Part shown: positions 46,207 through 57,917 of the stretch, piece by piece
Position numbering within the stretch: position 1 is the first letter of the stretch
Layout of the letters: each line of letters opens with the position of its first letter
From: Carya illinoinensis
Taxonomy: Eukaryota > Streptophyta > Magnoliopsida > Fagales > Juglandaceae
NCBI RefSeq assembly: GCF_018687715.1
Contig: NC_056766.1
Coordinates: 28,527,433 to 28,591,432 of the forward strand
Length of the DNA: 64,000 nt
Direction of reading: 5' to 3'
The notes under the pieces: model-generated
Databases searched by the model: none
The model's input: only the letters and a program-made list of their open reading frames with translations
Told to the model about the DNA's origin: nothing
Made by a program: the position numbers and the translations under genes

Positions 46207-47707
46207 TGATGACTTGCATAATTTAGTATATTTTATCACTTCTTAACTTTAAACTTTAGTCTAATTTTATTTATTTTTATTAATTTTAGGCTTCATTTTT
46301 ATTATTTAAATTATATTTTAGATTTGAAGAAAATGAAGATCAAATTTTTAGAAGCCTATCATCTAAGGACACTCTCTCATTTAAATAAAGATTTATCTGA
46401 ATATGAGAGCTAGTCATCAGAACTGTTTTGAAGATAAATATCAAGTTGAAATTAAAAGCCAAAAAAATTGAAGGATTTAAAAACAAAAAAAAAAAACAAA
46501 AACAAAAACAAAGAAATAGATGATTTGACTTGGTCTTGGATGTGGAAAGGAGATGGTTTGAATTAAAGGATATTATGTGGGGCCATTTTATTTTATGGGA
46601 TATTTGACTTGGTAAAAATCTTTGAAGCTAATTATCTAATCTGTTGCATGTAAGATGACATACACGCACACAACGAAAAGAAGAGGCACTGCGTTTGAGG
46701 ACACTACATTAATTGGAGTCTTTTGGTTTGACTTGTCCCTAGGAAGATTTGCTTTATCATGTGCAAGCTAGAGCCTTGTAATTGGAGGGCAAAAAAAAAA
46801 TAGGCATTTTTTGGCTCTTACACGCACGGATGGAACAACATAAAGAGTTTTTGAATTTTTTTTTCCTTTAGGAGGAGGAAGCTGCGACTCGGAGGAGGAG
46901 ATTGCAGACTGCGGCGAGGAACATTTTTTAGTGTTCATTTTCCTTTCACTATTCTTAGAAAAAATGTGATGAATTCTTTTATGTTGAATTTAATTTTTAG
47001 CATGCACTAAATTTTCTTTATTTTAAGAAAACGATGTAATCTAGTTCCGAACTATGTTTGATTTTCTATGTTAATTTAAAGTAATTCTTTCTTTATTTGT
47101 CTGATTTATTCTGAGCTTACTGCTTCTAATTAACTGGCCATTAATTAGATGATTTTCATCTTGTGATTTACTATTGAAATAAGGAATTATAGGATAGATC
47201 TTGAATATTTTGGCATAAGTAAATATAGAGATCGAAAGATTTTTATGAACCTATGTAGTATTAAAATCATTGGTCTTATTGCTTTATTGCTTTATTAATT
47301 TGCATACTCTTGTATAAAATGATAAACAAGAATAATTTTCAATTGACTATCGAAAGAGACTTTTGGATGAATTAGATATTTGCTAACAAACAGAGAGAAT
47401 TAAATTCAATCAGTTAGATGAGTAAAGCATAGTGAGAAATTATGTGAAATCGATTTCCTAGAAGTTTTCTTTCCCATTAATTTGATCTTCGAACATCATT
47501 TTTCTTTTTCTTTGGGTATTTTTCTTTGAATTGATTTTTTTTTTAAATTATAATTACAAAAATCTTAGTGACTTCTCTAGATAAAATCGAGATCAGTATA
47601 ATTTCGGTATTTGTCAAAAATAAGTTACCAATACCTGAGGACCATACTCTTCTCATCACTTTACTATAAAACTACGATACTGTGCACTTGCAATTTTGCA
47701 CCGATCA
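46207..47707 (+). repeat. 5' LTR of copy B (1501 bp)
   Basis: It starts TGATGACTTGCATAATTTAG and ends TTTTGCACCGATCA, seven bases before the primer-binding site. It matches the 3' LTR at 54924 throughout, with point changes and small gaps. Confidence 0.92.
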
Positions 47708-47713
47708 AGTTGT

Positions 47714-47731
47714 TGGCGATGTTGCTGGGGA
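47714..47731 (+). other. Primer-binding site of copy B (Asp-tRNA type)
   Basis: TGGCGATGTTGCTGGGGA differs from TGGCGCCGTTGCCGGGGA, the complement of the 3' end of plant Asp tRNA, at three of 18 positions. Athila elements are known to use this primer. Confidence 0.82.
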
Positions 47732-47836
47732 TTGATTTATTCTTATTTTTTTTGCCAATATCGATACAAAGTAATCTTAGTTTTAATTTAGAATTTTATT
47801 TTAATTTATTTTTATATTTTATTTTTTGCTCTATGG

Positions 47837-49570
47837 GTGTGTTTTTTACGTTGGATGCATCGTGCTAGATTTCGTGACATTACTCCTTTTGATCCGGCGA
47901 TTGAAAGAACTCTTAGATCACGAAGAAAAAATAAAATACTAGCTATGGCTAACAAACAACATGATGCACTGCCACGCACCTTGAAGGATTATGTACAGCC
48001 AGTTGTGAATGACAACTACTCGGGTATAAGACGCCAGACCATTAATGCCAACAACTTTGAGCTCAAATCAGCCTTAAATTAGTATGGTGCAGCAAGCCCA
48101 ATACAGCGGAACACCACTTGATGATCCCAATATTCATTTGGTGATGTTTTGGAGATTTGCGATACTGTAAAGATTAATGGTGTTACTGAAAATACCATTT
48201 GACTAAGATTGTTTCCTTTTTCCTTGAGGGACAAGGTTAGAGGTTGGCTACAATCTCTACAACCAAGAAGCATAACTAGTTGGCAGGACATGGCTGAAAA
48301 GTTTCTTGCTAAATTCTTTCCACCTACAAAAATAGCACAACTTAGGAGTGAGATTGGTCAATTTAAGTAAAATGATTTTGAGTCACTCTATGAAGCGTGG
48401 GAAAGGTATAAAGATTTGATTAGACGCTACCCTTAACATGGATTGCCAGATTTGTTTCAAGTTTAGATGTTCTATAATGGGTTAAATGGGCAAACTCAAA
48501 CTATAGTTGATGCTGCTTCTAGTGGAACTTTGATGTCAAAGACAACTGAGGGTGGTACTTCTCTTTTAGAAGAAATGGCCTCAAACAACTATCAATGGCC
48601 AACTGAAAGAATAATAGTTAAGAAAGTTGCTAGAATTCATGAATTGGAGCCGTTAGCGGCCCTTTAAGCTCAAGTTGCTACTCTATCTCATCAGATTTTA
48701 GCTTTGACAACCCAAAGGATACCACAAAGTACAGAATATGTTGTAGCTACAAGTATGATAGTTCTGAGTAATGAAACGAGTCAAGAACAAGTTCAATATA
48801 TTAACAATCGAAACTGCAACTATCGTGATAATCCTATGCCAAATTACTACCATCCAGGGCTTTGAAATCATGAGAATTTTTCATAGGAAAATACAAAGAA
48901 TGTGTTGCAACCTCAACCTCCTCCAGGATTTGATAGTCAACCAAGTGAGAGGAAGATATCACTTGAGGGTGACATGGTTTCCTTTGTTCAGGAGATAAAT
49001 GCAAGATTTAAAAAAACTGATTCAAGGTTGGACAACATTGAGACTCATTGTAGCAATATGGGAGCCACTATGAATAATCTTTAAGTGCAAATTGGGCAAC
49101 TACCCATGACCATCAATGCCCAACAAAGAGGAGCTTTTCCTAGCAACACAAAAGTGAATCCAAAGGAATAGGCCATCACACTAATGCAGCTATAGGAGTG
49201 GAAGAGAAATTGAGAGGTCACCATCAAAGGAAAGCAAGTCCACCCCTATAGCTGCAAACAATGGTCAAAGTAAGAATAAAGTAGAAGAATAGGAGATTGT
49301 TAATGATACACTAAGAGAGACTGACATGCCTCCAGCAATTTCATTTCCTGACAATCCTCTTATTCTCTCTACTCCACTCCCTTATTCTTAACGTTTTCAA
49401 AAGCAAAAGTTAGATAAGCAATTTTCTAAGTTTTTGGATATTTTTAAGAAAATTCACATAAATATTTCTTTCGTAGACGCCTTGGAACAAATGTCAAACT
49501 AAGTCAAATTTCTGAATGACATCATTTCCAAGAAGAGAATGTTGGAGGAATTTGAAACAGTGAAGTTTTC
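47837..49570 (+). pseudogene. gag of copy B
   Basis: Recognisable Athila gag in pieces: FDPAIERTLRSRRKNK, LKDYVQPVVNDNYSGIRRQT and NANNFELKSALN in the first piece (to 48082). Others follow in shifted frames: FPFSLRDKVRGWLQSL near 48220, FLAKFFPPTKIAQLRSEIGQ near 48310, and MFYNGLNGQTQTIVDAASSG with LLEEMASNNYQWPTERI at 48467-48667. Gag forms the particle that packages element RNA. No CCHC zinc knuckle was found in the pieces read. Several stops (for instance TAG at 48080) and frameshifts abolish it. Confidence 0.82.
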
Positions 49571-49576
49571 TAAAAA

Positions 49577-49930
49577 ATGCAGTGCCATTTTCAAAAGAAA
49601 TTGCCTCAAAAATTAAAAGATCCGGGGAGTTTCACTTTGCCTTGCATTATTGGAAATTCATTTTTTGATAAAGTTTTATATGATCTTGGTACTAGCATTA
49701 ATCTTATGCCACTTTCTGTTTGCAGAAAATTAGGACTTGGAGAGATGAAGCAAACAACAATTTCTTTGCAACTAGTAGATCGATCCATCAAGTATCTACG
49801 TGGAATCATAGAAGATATATTAATAAAGGTGGATAAATTTATTTTTCCTGCTGATTTTGTGCTGTTTGATATGAAGTAAGATGAAGAAGTCCCACTAATT
49901 CTTGGCTACGGGAAGGGCTTTAATTGATGT
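49577..49930 (+). pseudogene. Protease region of copy B
   Basis: The frame 49577-49879 reads LKDPGSFTLPCIIGNSFFDK, VLYDLGTSINLMPLSV, and KYLRGIIEDILIKVDKFIFP. DLGTS is the Asp-protease active site in its Athila form. A TAA after FDMK and a frameshift at about 49900 separate it from RT; the second flap-like part (PLILGYGKGF) follows. Confidence 0.85.
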
Positions 49931-52900
49931 TCAAAAGGATGAATTAACATTGAGAGTTAATAAGGAAGAGGTTATGTTCAACATTTACCAAGCCATGAAA
50001 TTTTTCGAAGATCCAAGTACTTGCTTTCGGGTAGATGTCATTAAGCAATATGTAGAAGAAGCCTTTCAAGAAGATGTGCCAGCCGATCACCTAGAACGAT
50101 GTATCACTACTTCATCTCATGCTTATGATTTTAATAAATCTGTTGTTTGTGAATCTGATTTACCTTTTCTTAGTGAAGAATTTCTCCACTATGTATTTGC
50201 CTTGGGAGCATTGCAGCAGGTTACATCACTTAGTAATGAAATGGGGAGGCTAGAGTCAATGGTAGCAAAGACAGATTCTGTGATTTCTAAAGAAAAGATG
50301 CAGCAAACTACAATTCTGGAGTTGGAGCAATTACCTGAACATCTTTGCTATGCATTCTTGGGTGATAGGTATACATTTCCAGTAATTGTTGCTACATCAC
50401 TCACACCCGAAGAAGAGGAAAAGTTGCTGCGTGTGTTAAGGGAGCAGAGAACAGCATTGGGATGGACTATTTCTAACATAAAAGGTATAAATCCTTCCAT
50501 TTGCATGCACAAGATTTTAATGGAGGAACTTTACAAACCGATGATCGAGCACCAAAGAAGATTAAATCCAGCAATGAAGGAAATCATGAGAGTTGAAATT
50601 TTGAAACTCCTCAATGCTGGAATTTTCTATGCTATTTCAGACAACTCATGGGTAAGTCCAGTACAGGTTGTACCAAAAAAGAGTGGAATGACGGTGGTGA
50701 AAAATGACAATAATGAGTTTATTCCTACAAGAACAGTCACGGGCTGGCATGTATACATGGATTACCGCAAGTTGAACAAAGTAACAAGGAATGATCATTT
50801 TCCACTTTTATTCATTGATCAAATGTTGGATTGATTGGTTGGGTATTCCTATTATTTCTTAGATGGTTATTCGGAGTATAACCAGATTACCATAGCCCGT
50901 GAAGATCAGGAGAAAACTACAGATCAGGAGAAAACTACATTAACATGCCCCTATGGAACATTTGCTTTTAGGAGGATGCCCTTTGGATTGTGCAACGCTC
51001 CAGTGACATTTCAATGTTGCATGATGGCTATCTTTTCTGATATGGCAGAAGATATTATGAAAATTTTCATGGATGACTTTTCAGTTTTTGGTACATCTTT
51101 TGATCATTATTTGCATAATTTTTAGCTCTTGTTTTGTAGAGATGTAAAGATAAAAATCTGGTCTTAAACTGGGAGAAGTGTCATTTCATGGTTCAAGAAG
51201 GGATTGTGCTTGGCCATAAAGTGTCATCTAAAGGAATTGAGGTTGATCGGGCTAAAATTGCAACCATAGAAAAACTACCACCTCCAAAGAATGTGAAGGG
51301 AATTAGAAGCTTTTTGGGACATGTGGGATTTTATAGAAGATTTATAAAGGATTTTTCTAAACTCTCTAAACCTTTATGTAATTTTCTTGAAAAAAATTCT
51401 GCATTTGACTTTGATGATATTTGTTTGCAAGCCTTTAATGCAATCAAGGAGAAACTAGTTGTAGCATCAATTATGATTGTACCTGATTGGAGTCAACCTT
51501 TTGAAGTCATGTGTGATGTAAGTGACTTTGAAATTGGAGCAGTGTTGGGACAAAAGCGAGACAAACTGTTTAGGGCCATCTATTATGCAAACCGAACATT
51601 GAATGAAGCTCAATTAAATTATACAACAACTGAGAAGGAGATGCTTACTGTGGTGTTTGCTTGTGACAAATTTCAGTCTTACCTCATTGGTACAAAGGTG
51701 ATAGCATTCACTAATCATGCAGCACTTCGCTATTTGTTTAGCAAGAAGGATGCTAAGCTTAGGCTAATTCGTTAGATCATGCTTCTTCAAGAATTTGATT
51801 TGAAGGTTCGAGATAAGAAAGGAAGAGAAAATTCAGTTGCTAATCATCTTTCCCGATTGGAGCAAGAGGAAGAAAGATCAGATTCAGTGATCCAATAAGC
51901 ATTCCCTAATGAGCAGTTGTTTGCATGTGAGATCAAGCTTCTTTGGTATGCTGATATTGTAAACTACCTAACTTGTAAAGTACTACCACTAGATCTTACT
52001 TACCACCAACACAAGAAGTTTTTGCGTGATGTGAAATATTATCTTTGGGATGAGCATTTGTTGTTCAAAAGATGCCCTAATCAAATCATTCGAAGATGTG
52101 TGCCAGAAGAAGAGATGCAAGCCATTCTCCATCATTGCCATTCATCATCATATGGAGGACACTTTGAAGCAACCGAAACAGCAGCTAAGGTACTTCAAAG
52201 TAGTTTCTTTTGGCCTTCTATTTTCGTGATAGTAATACTTTGGTAAAAACTTGTGACCGGTGCCAAAGTATGGGAAATATTTCAAGGCATCAGGAGTTAC
52301 CATTGAAAAATATCTTAGAAGTTAAGTTATTTGATGTTTGGGGAATAGATTTTATGGGGTATTTTCCTCCTTCTTTTGGCTTTGTTTATATCTTGTTAGC
52401 AGTTGATTATGTGTCAAAATTGGTGGAAGCAATTGCTACAACAAATGACTTAAAGGTAGTGCTCAAATTTTTGCATAAGAATATATTCACAAGATTTGGC
52501 ACTCCATGATCTATTATTAGTGACAAAGGAACCCACTTTTGCAACAAGTTGTTTGATAATCTTCTTTCTAAATATGGTTTGAAGCACAAGATAGCACTTG
52601 CCTACCATCCTCAAACTAATGGCCAATGTGAAATTTCAAATCGAGAAATCAAGAACATTTTTTAGAAGACGGTCAACACCAATAGAAAGGATTGGGCAAA
52701 TAAGCTTGATGATGCTTTGTGGGCATACCTTACAGCCTTTATAACAACTATCGAGATGTCTCCTTACCGATTAGTGTTTGGAAAAACATGTCATCTTCTT
52801 GTGGAGTTGGAGCATAGAGCATATTGGGTTATAAAAAAGTTTAATTTTGATTTGAAGGCAGCAGGGGAAAAGTGACTTCTTCAATTGAATGAGATGGATG

Positions 52901-53223
52901 AGTTCCGAAATGATACTTATGAAAATGTAAAGATCTACAAAGAACGGACGAAGAAGTGGCATGACAAACAAATCCTTAGGCGTGAGTTTGCACCAAAACA
53001 ACATGTTTTACTCTTCAATTCACGACTCAAACTCTTCCCGGGTAAGTTAAAATCAAGATGGACAGGTCCTTATACAATTGATAAAGTTTTCTCTTTTGGA
53101 GCAATAGACTTGAAGGACAAGACAAGGAATATATTCAAAGTTAATGGTCGGAGATTGAAGCACTACTATGGAGAACAAGTGCAGAGGAACTATGCATTTA
53201 TTCCTCATGGAGATCCTAATTGA
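49902..53223 (+). pseudogene. RT-RNase H-integrase of copy B (disrupted)
   Basis: It is colinear with the copy A pol but broken into at least six pieces. Lesions include CGA to TGA at 50832-50834, a 3-bp loss just after, an 18-bp tandem duplication near 50906-50941 (repeated DQEKTT), a 2-bp insertion at 51119-51123 and TGG to TAG at 51773-51775. Others are a TAA at about 51897, a frameshift at 52225, TGA for Arg after FGTP (52507) and TAG near 52664. The active-site box IFMDDF (MDD at 51069-51077) and integrase motifs WGIDFMG, SDKGTHF and [10 protein letters not shown] are still present. The C-terminal piece 52885-53223 is intact and shows what copy A has lost. Confidence 0.9.
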
Positions 53224-54185
53224 TGAAGATTGAAAAGTCTGGCTGTAGACTTTAAAACAAGCGCTTATAGGGATAGAACTTTCGTTTCTTCTTTTATTTT
53301 TTTTATTATCTTTATTATTTTTTTAATAATTTAGATTTTGATGCAAGTTTATATAGCATGAATAAAGAGCTGAAAATTACAAACTACGGCTGATTTACCA
53401 TGAAACAAGGGAAGTTCCTTTCATTTCTTCAATCATTTCACTTTTGCATTACAATGAGGATATTGTTTAGTTTAAGTTTGGGGGGTGTAAACTCCTATAG
53501 TCATTTGGTCTTCTTATTTGTTATTTATTTTATTTTACTTGTGATTTTATAAGTCTTGAGTTGTTTGGTGCTTTTACCAAGCATGTATTTGAGTATGATT
53601 GAATTCTGTATGACTCTGAAATTTGTGATTGAGGATGATTTTGAGAAAAATTTTCAAAAATTTCTTTTATGTCAGGAGTTTTGTGAGTACTTTGATTTAA
53701 ATCTTTGACCTTGAACGTAATTAAGCACATAGTCGTTTTTCTTTATTCCATTTTGCTTATGAAGAGATGAAGTTGAATTAACTGGAAGAGAGAAGTTCAA
53801 TCTTGCTTTGCTCTAGAATCCGTTGATGGATCATTGAGGTGAAATCTTAGTGATACCAAATATTGGAGAAATGATCTAGGTATTTTTTTGTTATAACCAA
53901 AAAGTTTTTCTAGCCATCCTAAGTATCATGCCATCACTGTATGATATATTTCCATAGTCAACCCTCTTGAGCCTTATTTTACATAAGCCTTTATTTATTC
54001 TTTTAACTACATAAATCATTCCCGCTCTAAGCCTGAAAAACCATGAATTTACCTTTTACAATTTGAGAAAATATTTGGTGGAAATTTACATTTAAAGAGA
54101 AAGTTAGTTTAAAGAAAATTATCCATATTATGTTTGCTCTATTTGATCAAAGTAAAAAAAATAATAATAATAGAGAGAGAGAGAG

Positions 54186-54229
<44 letters not shown>

Positions 54230-54908
54230 AGAAGAAGAAGAAAAAAAAACTGAAAAAAAAAAAACTCAATAAGTGGAGTATCTATCACTTCAAATTTTGT
54301 TAAATGAGTAGTTGGTATTGCTTCATTGATTACAACAACAATAATTTCATCGGTATGAGCATATAGTCGAGAAAGAGTTATAATTTGAATCATGTGGATA
54401 TCTCTTTTATTGTTCTTTTCACCAAGTATTTTTTCAATTTATTTTGATTTTTCATATCCATTTCTTTCTTGGCCCTCACCCTGTGGTCTGTCATTACAAC
54501 CTGATTAAAGATATTTTGATATCTGATTTTGGTGTTAACTATATTAGTGGAGAGGATTTTTGAAAATTAGACTTATGGGGTTAAGTTTTGAGAGAATTCT
54601 TCTGATTTTAATTGTACTACTTTTATTTGAGTTTGCAGGTAGTTTGAGATTAAATTGACTATATCACACACACACTCAAGGTCTTAGCTTTAGGTTGAAG
54701 TAAACGCTTAACTCTTGCTTGACAAATTGCTAAATTTTTTATTGATTTTCCTACTATCTTTGATGTTAAAAGAGTAAGATACTGGTGATGAAATCTAAAT
54801 TCAGATCATAGCTTTGTGAGTGATGATACTTCTCTATGGGGTCTAGTTGATATTGTCTATAGTAATATTTTTTTTATTTTATTTTTGATTGAGGACAAAC
54901 AAAGTTGT
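53224..54908 (+). other. Non-coding spacer of copy B
   Basis: It aligns with 3029-4668 of copy A. No env-like frame is present. The spacer includes the (GA)n tract and the CACACACACTCAAGGTCTTAGC landmark shared with A. Confidence 0.75.
54170..54248. repeat. (GA)n microsatellite with A-rich tail
   Basis: More than 25 GA units with one GC interruption, then GAA repeats and A runs. It stands at the same place as the AAAAG tract of copy A. Confidence 0.93.
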
Positions 54909-54923
54909 AAGTTTGGGGGTGTT
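54909..54923 (+). other. Polypurine tract of copy B
   Basis: AAGTTTGGGGGTGTT directly before the TGATGA of the 3' LTR, with GAGGACAAACAAAGTTGT upstream as in copy A. Confidence 0.82.
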
Positions 54924-56465
54924 TGATGATTTGTATAATTTAGTATATTTTATCACTTCTTAACTTTAAATTTTAGTCTAATTTTATTTATTTTTTTCTA
55001 ATTTTAGGCTTCATTTTTTATAATTTAAATTATATTTCAGATTTGAAGAAAATGAAGATCAAATTTTTTGAAGTCTATCATCTAAGGACACTCTCTCATT
55101 TAAATGAAGATTTATCTGAATATGAGAGCTAGTTATCATAACTGTTTTGAAGATAAATATCGAGTTGAAATTAAAAGCCAAAAAAATTGAAGGACTTAAA
55201 AAAAATAAAAAACAAACAAACAAACAAATAAACAAAGAGATGATTTGACTTGGGCTTGGACATGGAAAGGAGATGGTTTGAATTAAAGTATATTATGTGG
55301 GGCCCTTTTTATTTTATGAGATATTTGATTTGGTAAAAATATTTGAAGCTAATTATCTAATCTGTTGCATGTAGGATGAAAAAAATGGAGATTTCATTTT
55401 TATTTTACTGATTCACATACACGAACACAACGGAAAAGAAGGGGCATTGCGTTTGAGGACAGTACATTAATTGGAGTCTTTTGGTTTGACTTGGTCCTTA
55501 GGAAGATTTGCTTTATCATGTGCAAGCTGGAGCCATGTGATTGGAGGAAAAAAATAAAAGAAAAAAATGCCTTTTTTTTTGGCTCTTACACGCACGAACG
55601 GAGCAACATAGAGAGTTTTTGAATTTTTTTTTCCTTGGAGGAGGAAGCTGTGACTCAAAGGAGGAGGTTGCAAATTGAGGTGAGGAGTATTTTTCAGTAT
55701 TTATTTTTAAAAAAAAAATTCAATTATTTTTTTTTTTTAGAAAATATAGTGCATTCGTTTATGTTGAATTTAATTTTTAGCATGCACTAAATTTTCTTTA
55801 TTCTAGGAAAACGATATAATCTATTTTTGAACTATGCTTGATTTTTTATGCTAATTTAAAGTAATTCTTTCTTTGTTTGTCTGAATTATTCTGCACTTAT
55901 TATTTCTAATTAATTGGCCATTAATTAGATGATTTTAATCTTGTGATTTGTTATCGAAAGAGGGAATTATAGGATAAATTTTAAATATTTTATCATAGGT
56001 AAATATAGAGACGAAAGACTTTTATGAACCTATGTAGTATTAAAATCATTAGTCTTATTACTTTCTTGCTTTATTAATATGCATACTCTTTTGTAAAATG
56101 ATGAATAAGAATAATTTTCAATTGATTGTCAAAAGAGGTTTTTGGATGAATTAGAGATTTGCTAACAAACACAGAGAATTAAATTCAATTAGTTAGATGA
56201 GTAAAGCATAGTGAGGAATTAGGTGAAATCTTCAGATTAATTTGATCTTCGAACATCATTTTTCTTTTCCTTTGCGTATTTTTCTTTGAATTGATTTTTT
56301 TTAAATTGCAATTACAAAAATCTTCATGATTTCTCTAGATAAAATCGAGATTAGCATAATTTCGATATTTATCAAAAGTAAGTTACCAATCCCTGAGAAC
56401 GATACTCTTCTCATCACTTTACTATAAAACTACGATATTGTGCATTTGCAATTTTGCACCGATCA
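54924..56465 (+). repeat. 3' LTR of copy B (1542 bp)
   Basis: It starts TGATGATTTGTATAATTTAG and ends TTTTGCACCGATCA. Compared with the 5' LTR it has an additional 40-bp stretch near 55380 and many substitutions. Confidence 0.92.
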
Positions 56466-56470
56466 ATGGT

Positions 56471-57491
56471 ACGCCGCAAAGTATACTTATTTGGTCATCT
56501 TCTTGGGCAAGTTGGTGCTCTTTCTTTTGGATGGTGAGCGCCGAATGGTCTAGCCAAAATCTCGTACTCTTCAAGGAAGGATCCTCCCTTCTTCCATCAC
56601 ACGGCCTCCATTCTGCCTTGAGTGGAGCCCCTAACCGAGGCCTCCACTTTCTTGTTTGCCTGCTCCAGTTCTTTCTTCCTTGGTTCGGTCAGAACGCTGG
56701 GTATGTCCTCGGAATTGATGAAGTTATCGGCCTAATCCATGAACTCTCACAATGTGGCAAGGGTTCTCTTGGCCAACTCTGCCATGAACTAAGATCGGGG
56801 CCACACTCCCCTTAGTAGCACAACTAAGGTGATCTTCTCGTCCTGGTTTAACCTGGTTAGGTACACTTTCAAGCTCTCGTCCTTCCCTTGTTTGATGGTG
56901 AGGAGGTATGCTGCCAAGCGCCTTCTTCTCTTGCTTGCCATAAACTATGTGAGAAATAAGGGAGCCAATTATGCAAAAATGCCTATAGAGCCAATGCCAG
57001 GGAACCGAACCACACCCTTGCCGATCCCATCAAGTTTGAAGGGAAGGCTTTGCAGGCCACCTTCCTAAGGAAACCATGCAAGATCATGTGCACCTTGAAG
57101 GTTTGGAAGTGCTCGACCGAGTCTTGGGTCCCATCATACATATCCACAGGGGAGACATGAAACTTTAGTGGTAGGGGTACAGCCATCACCTTGGTGTTGT
57201 ATGGTAAGCTCAAGCTGACGCGCAGCTGATCTGCCAAGGCACCCATTTTCCTCGTCATCTCCTCATACTTTCCTTTAAGGTTACGTAGTTCATTCTACAT
57301 GTTCTTCCTTTCCTCATCTGCGTCACTGTCCTTCCCTGCATTTCTAGACCCATGATGTTCACTGTTGCTGGGTTCTTCATCGTGCCCTTGTTCTTCGGCA
57401 TTATCCTTGAGGGCCTAGTTTTCCTCTTGGAGGACACCTACCTTAGTGGTTAGCTTCTCTATGAGTTGTTCCATTGTTGCTAATCTAGCTT
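56471..57491 (-). pseudogene. gag of element C (N-terminal to central part)
   Basis: On the minus strand the likely start is the ATG near 57491 (NMEARLATMEQLIEKLTTKV, a coiled-coil beginning). Then come MAVPLPLKFHVSPVDMYDGT and FQTFKVHMILHGF, the Tat/gypsy gag core (57258-56983), with ARVWFGSL at its end. Shifted frames continue with FMD.ADNFINSED and EPRKKELEQANKK close to 56480, where copy B interrupts. Stops are present, including one in the coiled-coil part. Gag would form the capsid. Confidence 0.8.
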
Positions 57492-57580
57492 CCATGTTCA
57501 TTGGTGGGGCTTCCTTCTAGTCCTGAGCTGTTTGAGAATGGGTTCTTGTAGGCATATGAAGGACACATAAAAAATTTTAG

Positions 57581-57599
57581 GATCCCACAAATGGTGCCA
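57581..57599 (-). other. Primer-binding site of element C
   Basis: The minus strand reads TGGCACCATTTGTGGGATC, 12 bases after the LTR end. It resembles the TGGCGCCGTCTGTGGGA wording found after Tat-lineage LTRs and the equivalent site of element F near 17428. Confidence 0.7.
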
Positions 57600-57611
57600 C
57601 TATTAACGTCG

Positions 57612-57917
57612 TGTTCAATACGCCTTTAGGTCGGAGCCTCAGCAGCTTGGGTCTTCAGTCTTGGGCTTGTGAACACAAAGAAACACCGCAAAACGGTTGT
57701 CGTGGTGGTGAACGGGAAGTCTCCAATGCTGAAGTTAGTATTGCCTTTAGAAGTGTGCAAATGAGTAGAGTGAGTTCCAAAAGTCTAACTCTTACCCTGA
57801 TACCCAGGGATCATTTTTATACGTAGTCCCTAAGATCAAATACCGATGCTCTGTGGCAGGGAGAGGACATGTGTCCTCCCTGTAGCCCTTCCGCCATGCT
57901 TATTAAATGCGGTGTGG
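57612..57917 (-). repeat. Broken 5' LTR of element C (306 bp left)
   Basis: It matches 39570-39885 base for base in many stretches. It ends abruptly at GGCTCTAG, where Athila copy D sequence begins; the left copy goes on with CTGGAAGGGATGCC. Confidence 0.85.

Larger units (their letters stand above)
46207..56465 (+). mobile_element. Athila-lineage element, copy B (structurally complete, 10.26 kb)
   Basis: It has a 5' LTR (46207-47707), Asp-tRNA-type primer site, gag, protease, RT-RNase H-integrase, spacer, polypurine tract and 3' LTR (54924-56465). The flanks are GTGGT (46202-46206) and ATGGT (56466-56470), a 5-bp duplication with one mismatch. It sits between gag and protease of element C, in the opposite orientation. 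All coding regions carry stops or frameshifts, and the two LTRs have diverged clearly, so the insertion is old. Confidence 0.93.
39570..57917 (-). mobile_element. Tat-type element C with gag and protease only, split by Athila copy B
   Basis: Minus-strand order: broken 5' LTR (57612-57917), primer site (57581-57599), gag (57491-56471), insertion of copy B, protease (46206-45610), tandem array, coiled-coil remnant, spacer, 107-bp array, antisense ORF, 3' LTR (40356-39570). Without B it is about 8.1 kb. I could find no RT, RNase H or integrase wording on either strand between 39570 and 45610, so the element looks non-autonomous, perhaps an old deletion derivative of a Tat/Retand element. Extra sense or antisense ORFs between the coding region and the 3' LTR are known in plant Tat elements. 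Confidence 0.72.
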
